A DNA stretch of 64,000 nt. It comes from CAUZIZ01 sp965218775 (GTDB lineage Bacteria; Acidobacteriota; UBA6911; RPQK01; JAJDTT01). The position numbers and the translations under genes are program-made. Location: NCBI GenBank assembly GCA_965218775.1, contig CBDCLS010000004.1, positions 1,302,001 through 1,366,000 of the forward strand, in the 5' to 3' direction. The notes under the pieces were generated by a model. It did no database searches. It had not been told where the DNA came from and saw nothing but the letters and a program-made list of their open reading frames with translations. Of the stretch, positions 1-9,124 are shown one piece after another. How positions within the stretch are numbered: the first letter of the stretch is position 1; the number at the start of each line of letters is the position of its first letter.

Positions 1-921
1 ATCATCATTCAGCTTCCTCCTGGTGACTACCTGACGTCATACATAGCGCAGCTTCAGGCACAGGGAGACGCAGTGAGCTTCGATCAGATCGAGGGTTTGC
101 GCCGACAGTACGGCCTGGACCGCCCTCTGCACGTCCAATACCTGTTCTGGGTGCGGAACATGATCGGGGGCGATTTTGGTGTATCCCTGACGTGGAACCG
201 GCCCGTCTCGGAGCTGATCGGAGAGCGGCTGGTTCTGACCGTCGTGGTAGCGCTGTCTGCGATCGTTTTCATGTGGATCCTGGCACTCCCGATTGGCATC
301 TACTCGGCCGTGAGACAGTATTCGATTGGCGACTATGGATTTACCTTGTTGGGGTTCCTCGGCCTGGCAGTGCCCGATTTTCTCCTGGCTCTGGTCCTGA
401 TGTACGTGGGATTCGCCTGGTTTGGCACCCCTGTGGGAGGACTCTTTTCACAGGCGTACCTGGGTGCACCCTGGAGCCTGGCCAAGGCCTTCGACCTCGC
501 CTCTCATCTCTGGGTCCCTGCCCTGGTCCTGGGGACGTCGGGAACGGCTCAGTTGATCCGCGTCCTCCGGGCCAACCTGATCGATGAACTGCGACAACCC
601 TATGTGCTGGCGGCTCGGGCCAAGGGCTTGGGATTCTGGCAGGTGGTGCTGAAGTATCCCTTCCGGGTCGCGCTCAATCCCCTGGTGAGCACGGTCGGCT
701 ACACCCTGCCCTACATGATTTCGGGCATTGTCATCGTCTCGGTCGTATTGAGTCTCCCCACGGTTGGCCCCCTGCTGCTGCAGGCCCTGATTTCACAGGA
801 TATGTACCTGGCCGGAACGATCGTCCTGTTGTTGGGTGCGACTACCGTGATCGGAACGCTTTTGTCGGACCTGCTGCTGGTTCTGCTCGATCCCAGGATC
901 AAATTGAAGGGTGCCGGTTGA
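1..921 (+). CDS. ABC importer permease, DppB/OppB type (5' end outside window)
   Basis: Inner-membrane permease of a dipeptide/oligopeptide/nickel-family ABC importer. The reading frame is open from base 1, so the gene starts upstream of the window; a GTG at 73 could be mistaken for the start, but the preceding 24 codons encode the conserved periplasmic segment that normally precedes it. About six hydrophobic segments are visible. Residues LAARAKGLG near position 610 are the EAA-type loop that contacts the ATPase. It overlaps the next permease by 4 bases and forms a B-C-D-F operon with the following three genes. The substrate-binding protein is not in the window, so the substrate is unknown; the downstream sugar-type enzymes make a carbohydrate or peptide possible. 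Family assignment is firm. Confidence 0.9.
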   Translation: MIIQLPPGDYLTSYIAQLQAQGDAVSFDQIEGLRRQYGLDRPLHVQYLFWVRNMIGGDFGVSLTWNRPVSELIGERLVLTVVVALSAIVFMWILALPIGIYSAVRQYSIGDYGFTLLGFLGLAVPDFLLALVLMYVGFAWFGTPVGGLFSQAYLGAPWSLAKAFDLASHLWVPALVLGTSGTAQLIRVLRANLIDELRQPYVLAARAKGLGFWQVVLKYPFRVALNPLVSTVGYTLPYMISGIVIVSVVLSLPTVGPLLLQALISQDMYLAGTIVLLLGATTVIGTLLSDLLLVLLDPRIKLKGAG

Positions 922-2048
922 GTCCGATGATGAATCTGTCCAAGGACTCCCTGTCTGGGGAGCCCGCTTTGAAATTGTTTTCGCCCTGGCGACAGATCTG
1001 GCGACGCTTTCGAAAACACCGTCTGGCGATGTTCTCAGGCGGTTTGGTGGCCTTGCTACTGCTGGTTGCGCTGTGGGCGGATTTCCTCGCCACCGGAAAC
1101 CCTGGCAAGAGTGAAGCAACGCTTGCCTACCTGCCTCCACAGTCCATCCGTTGGTTCGACCAGGGACGCTTCGAGCCTCACGTCCTGGGGATCAGGAGCC
1201 GGCGGGATCCGGAGACCCTGCGGCGAATGTTTGCTCTCGATCCGAACGACAAGATTCCAGTCGGATTCCTGGTGAAGGGCTCAAGTTATCTCTTCCTGGG
1301 GCTGCTGCCGGGCAGCCGCCACCTGATCGGTTTGAAAGACCGTTCGACCCGACAGGACATCTATCTACTGGGCACAGACAAGCTGGGCCGGGACATCTGG
1401 TCGAGATTGATGTATGGCACTCGAATCTCCATGTCCATCGGGTTGTTGGGGGTACTGATCAGCCTGCTGCTGGGAGTGACGCTGGGTGGGGTGTCGGGGT
1501 TGTACGGAGGCTGGATCGACAGCTTGATCCAGCGCCTGATTGAGATTCTGCGATCCATTCCCACCATTCCCCTGTGGATGGGCCTGGCCGCTGCGCTACC
1601 CAAGGACTGGTCTATTCTGAAAGTGTACTTCGCAGTGACCGTGATCATCTCGTTACTAAGCTGGACCCAGATGGCGCGGGAGGTTCGAGGCAAGTTCCTG
1701 GCCCTACGTGAGGAGGATTTTGTGGTCTCGGCTCGCCTGGTCGGCTGTGGACAGATGCGGATCATCTTTCGCCATATGGTGCCGTCCTTCACCAGCCACA
1801 TCATCGCTGTAACGACGCTGGCCATTCCCCGAATGATCATCAGCGAGACCGCTCTTAGCTTCCTGGGATTGGGCCTGCGACCGCCCGCGGTCAGCTGGGG
1901 GGTCCTGTTACAGGAAGCCCAGACCATCCAGACAGTGGCCCTCTACCCCTGGTTGCTGACGCCCGCTCTGGTGGTGATTGCAGCGGTCCTGACCTTGAAC
2001 TTTGTCGGAGACGGACTTCGGGACGCGGCGGATCCATATGGTGTCTGA
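918..2048 (+). CDS. ABC importer permease, DppC/OppC type
   Basis: Second permease of the importer, 376 residues. It has an N-terminal membrane segment after a basic stretch, a long periplasmic loop (about residues 60-140) larger than in most DppC proteins, and a C-terminal permease domain with the EAA-type loop (VSARLVGCG) and the typical ending GDGLRDAADP. The chosen start is TTG at 918, which overlaps the upstream stop and has a GAAGGG sequence seven bases before it; ATG at 927 or 930 are alternatives. It is translationally coupled to the first permease. About 230 bases, including a dispersed repeat, separate it from the ATPase genes. Confidence 0.9.
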   Translation: MSPMMNLSKDSLSGEPALKLFSPWRQIWRRFRKHRLAMFSGGLVALLLLVALWADFLATGNPGKSEATLAYLPPQSIRWFDQGRFEPHVLGIRSRRDPETLRRMFALDPNDKIPVGFLVKGSSYLFLGLLPGSRHLIGLKDRSTRQDIYLLGTDKLGRDIWSRLMYGTRISMSIGLLGVLISLLLGVTLGGVSGLYGGWIDSLIQRLIEILRSIPTIPLWMGLAAALPKDWSILKVYFAVTVIISLLSWTQMAREVRGKFLALREEDFVVSARLVGCGQMRIIFRHMVPSFTSHIIAVTTLAIPRMIISETALSFLGLGLRPPAVSWGVLLQEAQTIQTVALYPWLLTPALVVIAAVLTLNFVGDGLRDAADPYGV

Positions 2049-2130
2049 ATCGCAATTCGCAGGTGCCAGAAGTAAAGCATCTCAGAGTGGGTGGGGTAAG
2101 GCATCTCTAATTGATGTATGAGCAAAACAC

Positions 2131-2217
2131 AGCCGCGCACGACTTGAGTCGTTTGCAATCTGGGGCCAAGCTCCGAGGAGAGAGCGGGACTGAAGTTTTC
2201 AGCTGAATCATCCAACG
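2131..2217 (+). repeat. Dispersed intergenic repeat, copy A
   Basis: This stretch matches copies at about 12045, 25658, 36452 (reverse strand) and 40170. Shared blocks include GCCGCG(A/C)ACGACTTGA, GCCAAGCTCCGAGGAGAGAG and a less conserved tail around AAGTTTTC and AATCATCC. It lies between the permease and ATPase genes of one importer operon. It has no coding potential of its own. Confidence 0.6.
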
Positions 2218-2276
2218 TGGCAGGTGGCGAGTATGACACAAGAATCCTGGATCCAAAGGCCGACAGATCAGTCGAA

Positions 2277-3284
2277 ATGAAGAACCAAGAAACACAACCT
2301 CTCCTCTCAGTCCGCGACCTCCAGACGGTGTTCCCGGTCGAGGGCGGAGAGGTGCGAGCGGTCGATGGCGTCAGCTTCGACGTGGAACCGGGCCAGACCG
2401 TGGCGATCGTAGGTGAGAGCGGTTGTGGAAAAACCGTCACGGCGCGTTCCATCCTCATGCTGGTGGACCACCCCGGATGTGTCGTAGGTGGGCAGATCCT
2501 CTTCCGTCGGGACTCCGAGGCACTCGTTGATCTGGCGCAGCTGGATCCGGATGGAGAAGAAATCCGCGGCATGAGAGGCAAGGAGATCGCCCTGATTTTC
2601 CAGGAGCCGATGGCTTCGTTCAGTCCGGTCCACACGGTGGGAAGCCAGATCGCGGAGGCGATTCGCATCCACCATGGAGCAAATGCTGCAGAGGCCCGCG
2701 AGAGGACGATCGAGATGATGCGAAGGGCCGGAGTGCCTCAGCCGGAGGTCCGCCTGGACGACTATCCCCACCAGCTCAGCGGGGGCCTCCTGCAGCGTGC
2801 CATGATCGCCATGGCATTGTCCGGCCATCCCCGGATCCTCATCGCTGACGAGCCCACGACTGCTCTGGATGTCACCACCCAGACGCAGATTCTGGTTCTA
2901 CTACGGGAATTACAAGAGCACAACCAGATGTCGATGATCTTCATCACTCACGATCTGGGGGTGGTCGCCCATGTGGCAGATGTGGTGGTTGTGATGTACC
3001 TGGGAAGGGTCGTCGAGAAGGGCCCCGTAGCCGAGGTGTTTCATTCGCCGCAGCACCCCTACACTCGGGCACTGCTGCGCTCGATTCCTCCTCTGCGATC
3101 GAAGCGCGAGGGCAAGTTGGACGTTATTGAGGGGGCGATTCCCCATCCCTTGAGTCGACCGTCGGGTTGTCCTTTTCATGACCGTTGCTCCGACTTCATT
3201 GTGGGAAGGTGCGATCGGTACGAGCCGCAGTTGATGCCGACCGCGGGCGGGCACGAAGTCAGCTGCTTTCTATACGAATCATGA
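2277..3284 (+). CDS. ABC importer ATP-binding protein, DppD/OppD type
   Basis: Cytoplasmic ATPase of the importer, 335 residues from the ATG at 2277. A GTG at 2217 would add 20 residues that do not look conserved. Visible motifs are Walker A GESGCGKT, signature LSGGLLQR (the family usually has LSGG.RQR), Walker B ILIADEPTTALD and the H-loop ITHDLG. The C-terminal oligopeptide-type extension has cysteines (SGCPFHDRC) resembling the [4Fe-4S]-binding motif of the OppD/DppD group. It overlaps the next ATPase gene by 4 bases (ATGA). Confidence 0.93.
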   Translation: MKNQETQPLLSVRDLQTVFPVEGGEVRAVDGVSFDVEPGQTVAIVGESGCGKTVTARSILMLVDHPGCVVGGQILFRRDSEALVDLAQLDPDGEEIRGMRGKEIALIFQEPMASFSPVHTVGSQIAEAIRIHHGANAAEARERTIEMMRRAGVPQPEVRLDDYPHQLSGGLLQRAMIAMALSGHPRILIADEPTTALDVTTQTQILVLLRELQEHNQMSMIFITHDLGVVAHVADVVVVMYLGRVVEKGPVAEVFHSPQHPYTRALLRSIPPLRSKREGKLDVIEGAIPHPLSRPSGCPFHDRCSDFIVGRCDRYEPQLMPTAGGHEVSCFLYES

Positions 3285-4312
3285 GCACGAACCAGCCGAG
3301 CGTCCAAACTGACCCTCTCCTGGAGGTCAGAGAGCTTCGCAAATATTACCCAGTCCAGAGCGGCGCCTTCGGGAAGCGCCACGGCCAGATCCGGGCCGTC
3401 GATGGCGTGAGCTTCCACATTCAGGACGGGGAAACGCTCGGCCTTGTGGGCGAAAGCGGCTGTGGAAAAACGACGCTGGCTCGCTGCCTATTGAGGGCGA
3501 TTGAGCCGACCTCAGGAGAGATCCTGTTTCGAACCAGCGAAGGCAGGGTCGTCGACCTTGCCCATCTGCAGCAAAGGGAGCTCAGGCCCATTCGGCGAGA
3601 GATTCAACTGATTTTTCAGAATCCCTTCACCAGCCTGAATCCGAGAATGAACCTTCTCGACATCGTGGGTGAGCCACTGTTGGTGAATGGTGTGAAGGAC
3701 CGTGACGAACGTCTCGAACAGGTCACCGAGCTGCTGCGATTGGTGGGAATGAGATCCGAAGACCTTTTGCGATTCCCCCATGCCTTCAGCGGCGGTCAGC
3801 GGCAGCGCATTGGCATTGCCCGAGCCCTGGCACTGAAGCCTCGACTGGTCGTGGCGGACGAACCGGTGGCGGCACTGGACGTCTCGATCCAGGCTCAGGT
3901 CCTGAATCTGATGTTGGACCTGCAACAGCAGTTTCGCTTGACCTATCTATTCGTTGCCCATGATTTGAGTGTGATCCGATACATCTGTGACAGGGTGGCG
4001 GTCATGTACCTGGGCCGGATCGTCGAAATGGGGAGGACCGAGGACGTTTTCAGGTCTCCCCAACACCCTTATACAGCTGCCCTACTTTCGGCCGTCCTCG
4101 ATCCCGATCCTCGCTTGCGGGGACCGCTCACCGTTCTCCCCGGAGAGGTCCCCAGTCCCGCCGACCCGCCTAGAGGTTGCCACTTCAATCCCCGCTGTCC
4201 GCATTCCGTGGACAAATGCCTCAGCGAATCACCGGAGCTGGAAAAAGTGCCCTCTGGAGGCTGGGCAGCTTGTCATCGGACCCAGGAGCTTTCCCTCGAC
4301 GGCATTGATTGA
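3281..4312 (+). CDS. ABC importer ATP-binding protein, DppF/OppF type
   Basis: Second ATPase, 343 residues, starting at the ATG that overlaps the upstream stop. Motifs: Walker A GESGCGKTT, Q-loop LIFQNPFTSLNPR (diagnostic of DppF/OppF), signature FSGGQRQRIGIARAL, Walker B LVVADEPVAALDVS and H-loop VAHDLS. The C-terminal cysteine motif GCHFNPRCPH is present. Together with the upstream gene it forms the heterodimeric motor of the importer. The operon appears to end here: two copies of a hairpin-containing repeat follow. Confidence 0.93.
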   Translation: MSTNQPSVQTDPLLEVRELRKYYPVQSGAFGKRHGQIRAVDGVSFHIQDGETLGLVGESGCGKTTLARCLLRAIEPTSGEILFRTSEGRVVDLAHLQQRELRPIRREIQLIFQNPFTSLNPRMNLLDIVGEPLLVNGVKDRDERLEQVTELLRLVGMRSEDLLRFPHAFSGGQRQRIGIARALALKPRLVVADEPVAALDVSIQAQVLNLMLDLQQQFRLTYLFVAHDLSVIRYICDRVAVMYLGRIVEMGRTEDVFRSPQHPYTAALLSAVLDPDPRLRGPLTVLPGEVPSPADPPRGCHFNPRCPHSVDKCLSESPELEKVPSGGWAACHRTQELSLDGID

Positions 4313-4335
4313 CGCACCCGAGAAAACCAAAGTCG

Positions 4336-4425
4336 AAAAGGGATTGGCCCGGACAGAAACAGTCTGTCCCTTTCTCCGAGGTGATCGGTCGGCACAGAGA
4401 TAGAAACAGTCTGTCCCTTTCTCCG
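4336..4425 (+). repeat. Tandem pair of hairpin repeats after the importer operon
   Basis: A 24-base direct repeat occurs at 4355-4378 and 4402-4425, 47 bases apart. The first copy sits in a perfect stem GGACAGA-AACAG-TCTGTCC. An outer AAAGGGA/TCCCTTT pairing can extend it. It may act as a transcription terminator or be a REP-like element; there is no long T-run. Confidence 0.5.
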
Positions 4426-4515
4426 GGTTTGGCTGTGTGCATGCAATTGGCTGGGTGAAGCGGTAGAATTCACGCAAGTCGGATTGGGTTTCAGAACCAA
4501 GATTGGAGGGCGAAG

Positions 4516-5853
4516 ATGTCTGAGCTGGATCGACGAGGATTTCTGAGAGGCTCCGCTGTGGGTATGGCTACGGCCGCCTTTTCAGTAGGAGCACCCCTTA
4601 AGAAGGATGCCGCCAGTGACCGGGTTCAGGTAGGTTGTGTTGGAGTCGGCGGAAGGGCTGGTTTCCTCATGAAGACCTTTGCAGGGCTTCCTGCAGTGGA
4701 CGTGGTGGGACTCGCCGATATCGACTCTAATCGCCTTTCCGAGGCGGTCGAGACGGTCAAGAAGATCAGGGGAAAGGCACCCAGGCGCTACGGCGATTTC
4801 CGAAGACTGGTGGAGGATCCGGGGATTGATGCGCTAGTAGTCGGCACCCCCGATCATTGGCACGCCATCCCCACAATCATGGGTTGCATCGCCGGCAAGG
4901 ATGTCTATGTGGAGAAGCCGGATGGACACAACATGCTGGAAGGCCAGCGCATGGTAGAGGCGATGCGCAAGCATCAGCGGATCGTCCAGATGGGAACTCA
5001 GGCGCGCACAGCTGCCCATTTCTTGTCTGCCATTCGCTACATCGGCAGCGGGAAGCTGGGCAAGGTCCTGGTCGCCAAGGCCTGGGAGAGCAGCCGTCAG
5101 AGAGGGATCGGACGGCCCCCGGACAGCGATCCTCCAGAGGGGGTCGATTACGACATGTGGCTTGGAGCCGCACCCAAGCGTCCCTTCAACGTCAAGCGCT
5201 TCCATGGGAACTGGAGGTGGTTTTTTGACTACGGGACCGGTGACCTGGGCAACGACGGCGTCCATCGTCTGGATTATGCTCGGTGGGCGTTGAGCACTGC
5301 CGTTGAGGCGCAGGGAGAAAGTCCCTTGTCCATCCCCACAAAAGTATCGGCCATCGGTGGGAAGTGGTACTTCGATGACATGCAGGAATGGCCAGATACC
5401 CTGCAAGTCAACTACGAGTACGCCGGAGAGGAAGGGAAGCCCGGCAAGATCCTTACCTATGAGATGCGAGTCTGGAATCCCTATGACCTGGAGGGTGAGA
5501 AGGAGGGCGCTGCGATTTACGGAGATCAGGGCCTGATGATCATCGGGAACCGGGGCTGGCGTGCCTACGGCCCCGATCGGGAGCTGCTGGCTAAAGAGTC
5601 GGGGAGCAACAAGGGCGTCGAGCACATTCAGAACTTCATCGATTGCGTCAAGAGTCGAAAGAAGCCCAACGCGGACCTGGAAACGGCCGGTCATCCCTCC
5701 TCGATTCTCTGTCATGCCGGGAATCTGGCCTGGAGACTCGGAAGGCAGGTCGAGCTCGATCTCGAGACCGAGACCTTCGTCGGCGATGAGAAGGCCAATG
5801 CGCTTCGGACCCGGCCCCAATACCGATTACCCTGGAGGCTGCCCGAAGTCTAG
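4516..5853 (+). CDS. Gfo/Idh/MocA family oxidoreductase with Tat signal
   Basis: NAD(P)-dependent sugar or cyclitol oxidoreductase, 445 residues. The N-terminus DRRGFLRG followed by a short hydrophobic stretch is a twin-arginine export signal, typical of the secreted members in Acidobacteriota, Planctomycetota and similar groups. The Rossmann motif VGCVGVGGRAG lies near residue 38, with TPDHWHA and the family EKP motif (VEKPDGHN) near residues 115-140. The C-terminal half is the substrate-binding domain. The start has a good ribosome site (GGAGGGCGAAG). It lies 17 bases before the sulfatase gene, probably one transcription unit. The substrate cannot be read from sequence. Confidence 0.9.
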   Translation: MSELDRRGFLRGSAVGMATAAFSVGAPLKKDAASDRVQVGCVGVGGRAGFLMKTFAGLPAVDVVGLADIDSNRLSEAVETVKKIRGKAPRRYGDFRRLVEDPGIDALVVGTPDHWHAIPTIMGCIAGKDVYVEKPDGHNMLEGQRMVEAMRKHQRIVQMGTQARTAAHFLSAIRYIGSGKLGKVLVAKAWESSRQRGIGRPPDSDPPEGVDYDMWLGAAPKRPFNVKRFHGNWRWFFDYGTGDLGNDGVHRLDYARWALSTAVEAQGESPLSIPTKVSAIGGKWYFDDMQEWPDTLQVNYEYAGEEGKPGKILTYEMRVWNPYDLEGEKEGAAIYGDQGLMIIGNRGWRAYGPDRELLAKESGSNKGVEHIQNFIDCVKSRKKPNADLETAGHPSSILCHAGNLAWRLGRQVELDLETETFVGDEKANALRTRPQYRLPWRLPEV

Positions 5854-5870
5854 CCACGACGACATCCACC

Positions 5871-7337
5871 GTGAACAAAGCATCGGACGAGCGTCCCAAT
5901 GTGCTGCTGATCTGTGTCGATCACTGGTCCGGTCTGTTTACGCGTCAGGCCGGCCACCCGGTGGTCATGACTCCGACGATTGCCCAGATGGCTCGCAACG
6001 GTGTCAATTTCTCCCGGGCCTACTCCGCTTGTCCCGTGTGCATTCCGGCGCGCCGCACCCTCTTGACGGGCCAAACCGCTCGCAGCCACGGGGATCGGAT
6101 CTTCAACGAATATCTTCAGATGCCTGATCCGCAAGAGGTTCCGACCCTGCCACAGACGCTGAAGCAGTCTGGATACCAGGCCCATGCGGTGGGTAAGCTG
6201 CATGTCTACCCGTAGCGTGACCGGGTCGGGTTTGACGAGGTCATTCTCAATGAAGAAGGCCGGCACCATCTTGCGGACCTGACCGACGACTGGGAGCTCT
6301 ATCTAGCCGAGCAGGGCTATCCCGGACAGGAATATGCCGCCGGCATGTGCAATAACGACTATCTGACCCGTTCCTGGCACCTTCCGGACCACTGCCATCC
6401 CACCAATTGGGCGTCAGCACAGATGTGCCGTACCATCAGTCGTCGCGATCCCCGAAAGCCTGCTTTCTGGTATCTATCCTTTGTCGGCCCTCATCCCCCC
6501 GTCTGGCCGCTCCAGGCGTACATGGATCTTTATCGCGACGTAAAGCTGGACGAGAGGGTCCATGGGGACTGGTGTCCCGGTTTCGAAGACCTGCCCTACG
6601 GACCCAAGCGCTATATGGACCAGTTCGCCATGCGCCACGCGCTGCCGCACGAGGTGGATTTAGGACGCCGAGCTTTCTATGCCAACATCACCCACATTGA
6701 CCACCAGATCCGCGTGGTGATCGGCATGCTGCGGGAGGAGGGTTTGTTGGACAATACGATTCTCGCTTTCACCGCGGACCATGGCGAAATGCTGGGTGAC
6801 CACCACATGTGGGCCAAAGGTGTGATGTACGAAAAGTCCGCTCGCGTTCCCTTGATCGTAGTCCCAACGTCTGGGGACGATCGGCTCGCCCCCGGGAACG
6901 ACGACGACCGGCTGGTGGAATTGCAGGACGTCATGCCGACGATGCTCGACCTGTGCGGCGTCGATATTCCCAGCTCGGTGGAAGGGAACTCCCTGGTGCA
7001 AGGCCAACGGCGTCCTCATTTGTACGGAGAGTATGCCGAAGATGAAGAAGCCACTCGGATGGTGTGTGAGGATCGATTCAAGCTGATCTATTACTCTGTC
7101 GGCAACGTTTCCCAACTATTCGATGTGCAAGCGGATCCCCTCGAACAGCACAATCTGGCGGGCACCGAGGAACACAAAGAGACCCAGCGACGCTTGACGG
7201 ATCTGCTGGTTCAACATCTCTATGGTTCGGATCTGGAATGGGTCAAGGACGGGGAGCTGGTAGGGTTACCGGACCGAGTCTTTGAGCCCCGACTCAACCG
7301 GGGCCTCAGCGGTCAGCGAGGCTGGCGCTTCATCTAG
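5871..7337 (+). pseudogene. Arylsulfatase family gene with one in-frame amber stop
   Basis: The frame runs 488 codons from GTG 5871 to the stop at 7337 but is cut by TAG at 6213-6215 (codon 115). Both parts are in the same frame and together form a complete type I sulfatase: the metal-site start VLLICVDHW, the modification motif C-I-P-A-R (cysteine converted to formylglycine), and FTADHGEMLGDHH in the C-terminal part. At the stop the context is KLHVYP-stop-RDRVGFDE; a CAG codon (Q) is likely the original, one C-to-T change away. The gene is therefore probably inactive, unless the stop is an assembly error or is read through. Its maturation enzyme lies about 5 kb downstream. Confidence 0.85.
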
Positions 7338-7392
7338 GTCACGTCATCACGGTCGTGAGCAAACGAAACCTGCAACCTGGCAACCCTTCGAG

Positions 7393-7989
7393 TTACCGAT
7401 CCGCCCACTCGTGATCTCTCGGGATTAGCCAGCTCTCTGACAGAGCCAAGCAGCAGCTGCTACTGTCCACGTCCCCGATCTTCCTCGGGAGTACTCTTCC
7501 TCGAGAAGTGTCCTCGTTGATCGTCATTTGCGCTCGCCGGGCAGGAACCAGAACACTGTAGACCCCATGGGGTTGGTCTGGGTTTTCACCCGGAGGGTTG
7601 GCTACTGCGAAAGCTTCCCGAAAGTCATACCAGGTCAGGGATATCGCTTCCGACTCGGTCTCGATGTACTCGGTCCAGGCGGTCATGGTGTCCCCGGACT
7701 GCGAAAACTCTGCCTCGATAATGGGGATTTCGTCACCGTTGTACAACGGTGTCATCGATGCCTGGATGCCCTCCTGCAACCAGCGGGCCAGCGCAAAGTT
7801 GTCCGCGTAGATCTGGACCTCGTTGTCGGTCAGTTCGCTCTTCGTGAAGAGGACATGCCCGGTACCCGCCGGGGAGAACAGGACCCTCCAATGGCTGTTC
7901 TGCGCGGTGGGTTCGGAATCCTCGGATTCTCCCAGACGCAGGAAGGAGTTCTCGCCTGTCATTCGTATCTGGTTGGGGTCTACTCGCAT
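7393..7989 (-). CDS. Hypothetical protein (198 aa)
   Basis: I do not recognise this protein. It has no signal peptide or membrane segment and is acidic in its middle. A ribosome site GGAGG lies before the ATG. It contains patches such as WRVLFSPAGTGHVLFTK and LTWYDFREAF. It is the last gene of the reverse-strand unit after the enolase-superfamily gene (50-base gap), which suggests a role linked to the same catabolic pathway. Strand and coding status are supported by the start context and operon position. Confidence 0.7.
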   Translation of the reverse strand: MRVDPNQIRMTGENSFLRLGESEDSEPTAQNSHWRVLFSPAGTGHVLFTKSELTDNEVQIYADNFALARWLQEGIQASMTPLYNGDEIPIIEAEFSQSGDTMTAWTEYIETESEAISLTWYDFREAFAVANPPGENPDQPHGVYSVLVPARRAQMTINEDTSRGRVLPRKIGDVDSSSCCLALSESWLIPRDHEWADR

Positions 7990-8038
7990 GATTTCTTGCC
8001 TCCGTTCTCAGATCGCAGTCCGTTTTGCTTACCCAGCT

Positions 8039-9124
8039 TCAAGCTACCCGCAGGGGTTGAAGCCGCTCCCAATCGAACTCGACCCCGTGTCCTGGTCTGT
8101 CCGGAGTCTCCAGGCAGCCGTCCACCAGGCGAATCGGGTCACGAATGAACTCATCCAATCGGGACATATGGTATTCGACGAAAGACGCGTTGGGAATGGC
8201 CGAAAGAAGCTGGACGTGGATTTCGTCGTAGCCATGTGAGGTCACGGGTAGATTGTTCCCCTGGGCCATCGCCGCCACCTTCATCCACTCGCTGATGCCT
8301 CCGACCTGGCCTACATCGGGCTCCGGGAAGTGGACCGCCTGGGCCTCGAAATAGCGTTGGAACTCCCACTTGCTCAACAGGCTCTCGCCCAGAGCCAGTG
8401 GCAGGGGAATCGCATCCGCGATTCTACGGTGACCCGTGACGTCATCTGGGTGAGTGGGCTCTTCGAGCCAGTAGATGTCGTAATCCTCCATTGCCTTGGC
8501 AGCTTGGATGGCAGTGGGTACGGTCCACTGCACGTTGGCATCGGTGAGCAGCTCGACTCCATCTCCCACGGCCCTTCGCACCGCCTCGACTCGACGGATA
8601 TCCTCTCTCCAGTCCCGGCGTCCTACCTTCATTTTCACCGCCCGAAAGCCCATGTCGAGGTACTGTTGCATCTCCTCCACAAGATTCTCAGTCGAGAACC
8701 GTAGGTTGACACCACCACCGTAGGAGGGAATCGGCTTGGGCTCTCCCCCCAACAGTCGACACAGGCTGAGGCCCATCTTCTTGCCTTTGAGGTCCCAAAG
8801 GGCCACGTCGCAGGCGGCCCTGGCCAGGGAGGTGACGCCGGCACGCCCCAGGGAGTAGGTGCGCCAATACATGCGATGCCAGATATCGTCGATCAGGAGC
8901 GGGTCTGCGCCTCGAAGCAGCGGAGCCAGGACGTGGTCCACGACGGCTCCAATGGATCTTCCGTCGACGATGGACTTAGAGTAGCCGATCCCCGAGATTC
9001 CATCGTCGGTGTCGAGTCGAACAAGGATCAAGTCGAAGCCATCGATTACGGGGTGGATGGAGTCTGACATTGGGCGTGAAAGAGGGATCCGATAGTGGGA
9101 AACGTCGACGTCTGTAACTCTCAT
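8039..9124 (-). CDS. Mandelate racemase / muconate lactonizing enzyme family protein
   Basis: Enolase-superfamily enzyme of 361 residues, probably acting on a sugar acid or related carboxylate by proton abstraction next to the carboxylate. Visible active-site set: KMK (the K-x-K base pair), metal ligands in LLTDAN, WLEEP and LALGESL, the catalytic histidine in SHGYDE and the closing FVEYH. This pattern matches the mandelate racemase subgroup. The ATG at 9124 overlaps the stop of the upstream membrane gene (ATGA), so the longer open frame upstream is not used. The exact substrate is not predictable. Confidence 0.88.
   Translation of the reverse strand: MRVTDVDVSHYRIPLSRPMSDSIHPVIDGFDLILVRLDTDDGISGIGYSKSIVDGRSIGAVVDHVLAPLLRGADPLLIDDIWHRMYWRTYSLGRAGVTSLARAACDVALWDLKGKKMGLSLCRLLGGEPKPIPSYGGGVNLRFSTENLVEEMQQYLDMGFRAVKMKVGRRDWREDIRRVEAVRRAVGDGVELLTDANVQWTVPTAIQAAKAMEDYDIYWLEEPTHPDDVTGHRRIADAIPLPLALGESLLSKWEFQRYFEAQAVHFPEPDVGQVGGISEWMKVAAMAQGNNLPVTSHGYDEIHVQLLSAIPNASFVEYHMSRLDEFIRDPIRLVDGCLETPDRPGHGVEFDWERLQPLRVA

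Noticed and set aside
4834..5820. 328-codon reverse open frame
   Set aside because: Antisense to the Gfo/Idh/MocA gene, whose motifs are unmistakable; the frame is a by-product of high GC content.
6213..6215. Pyrrolysine or selenocysteine recoding in the sulfatase
   Set aside because: UAG is not used for selenocysteine, no pyl genes are in the window, and the position is not the active site. A point mutation is simpler.
7528..8148. 206-codon forward open frame
   Set aside because: Overlaps two reverse-strand genes, one of which has strong family motifs and the other a good ribosome site.
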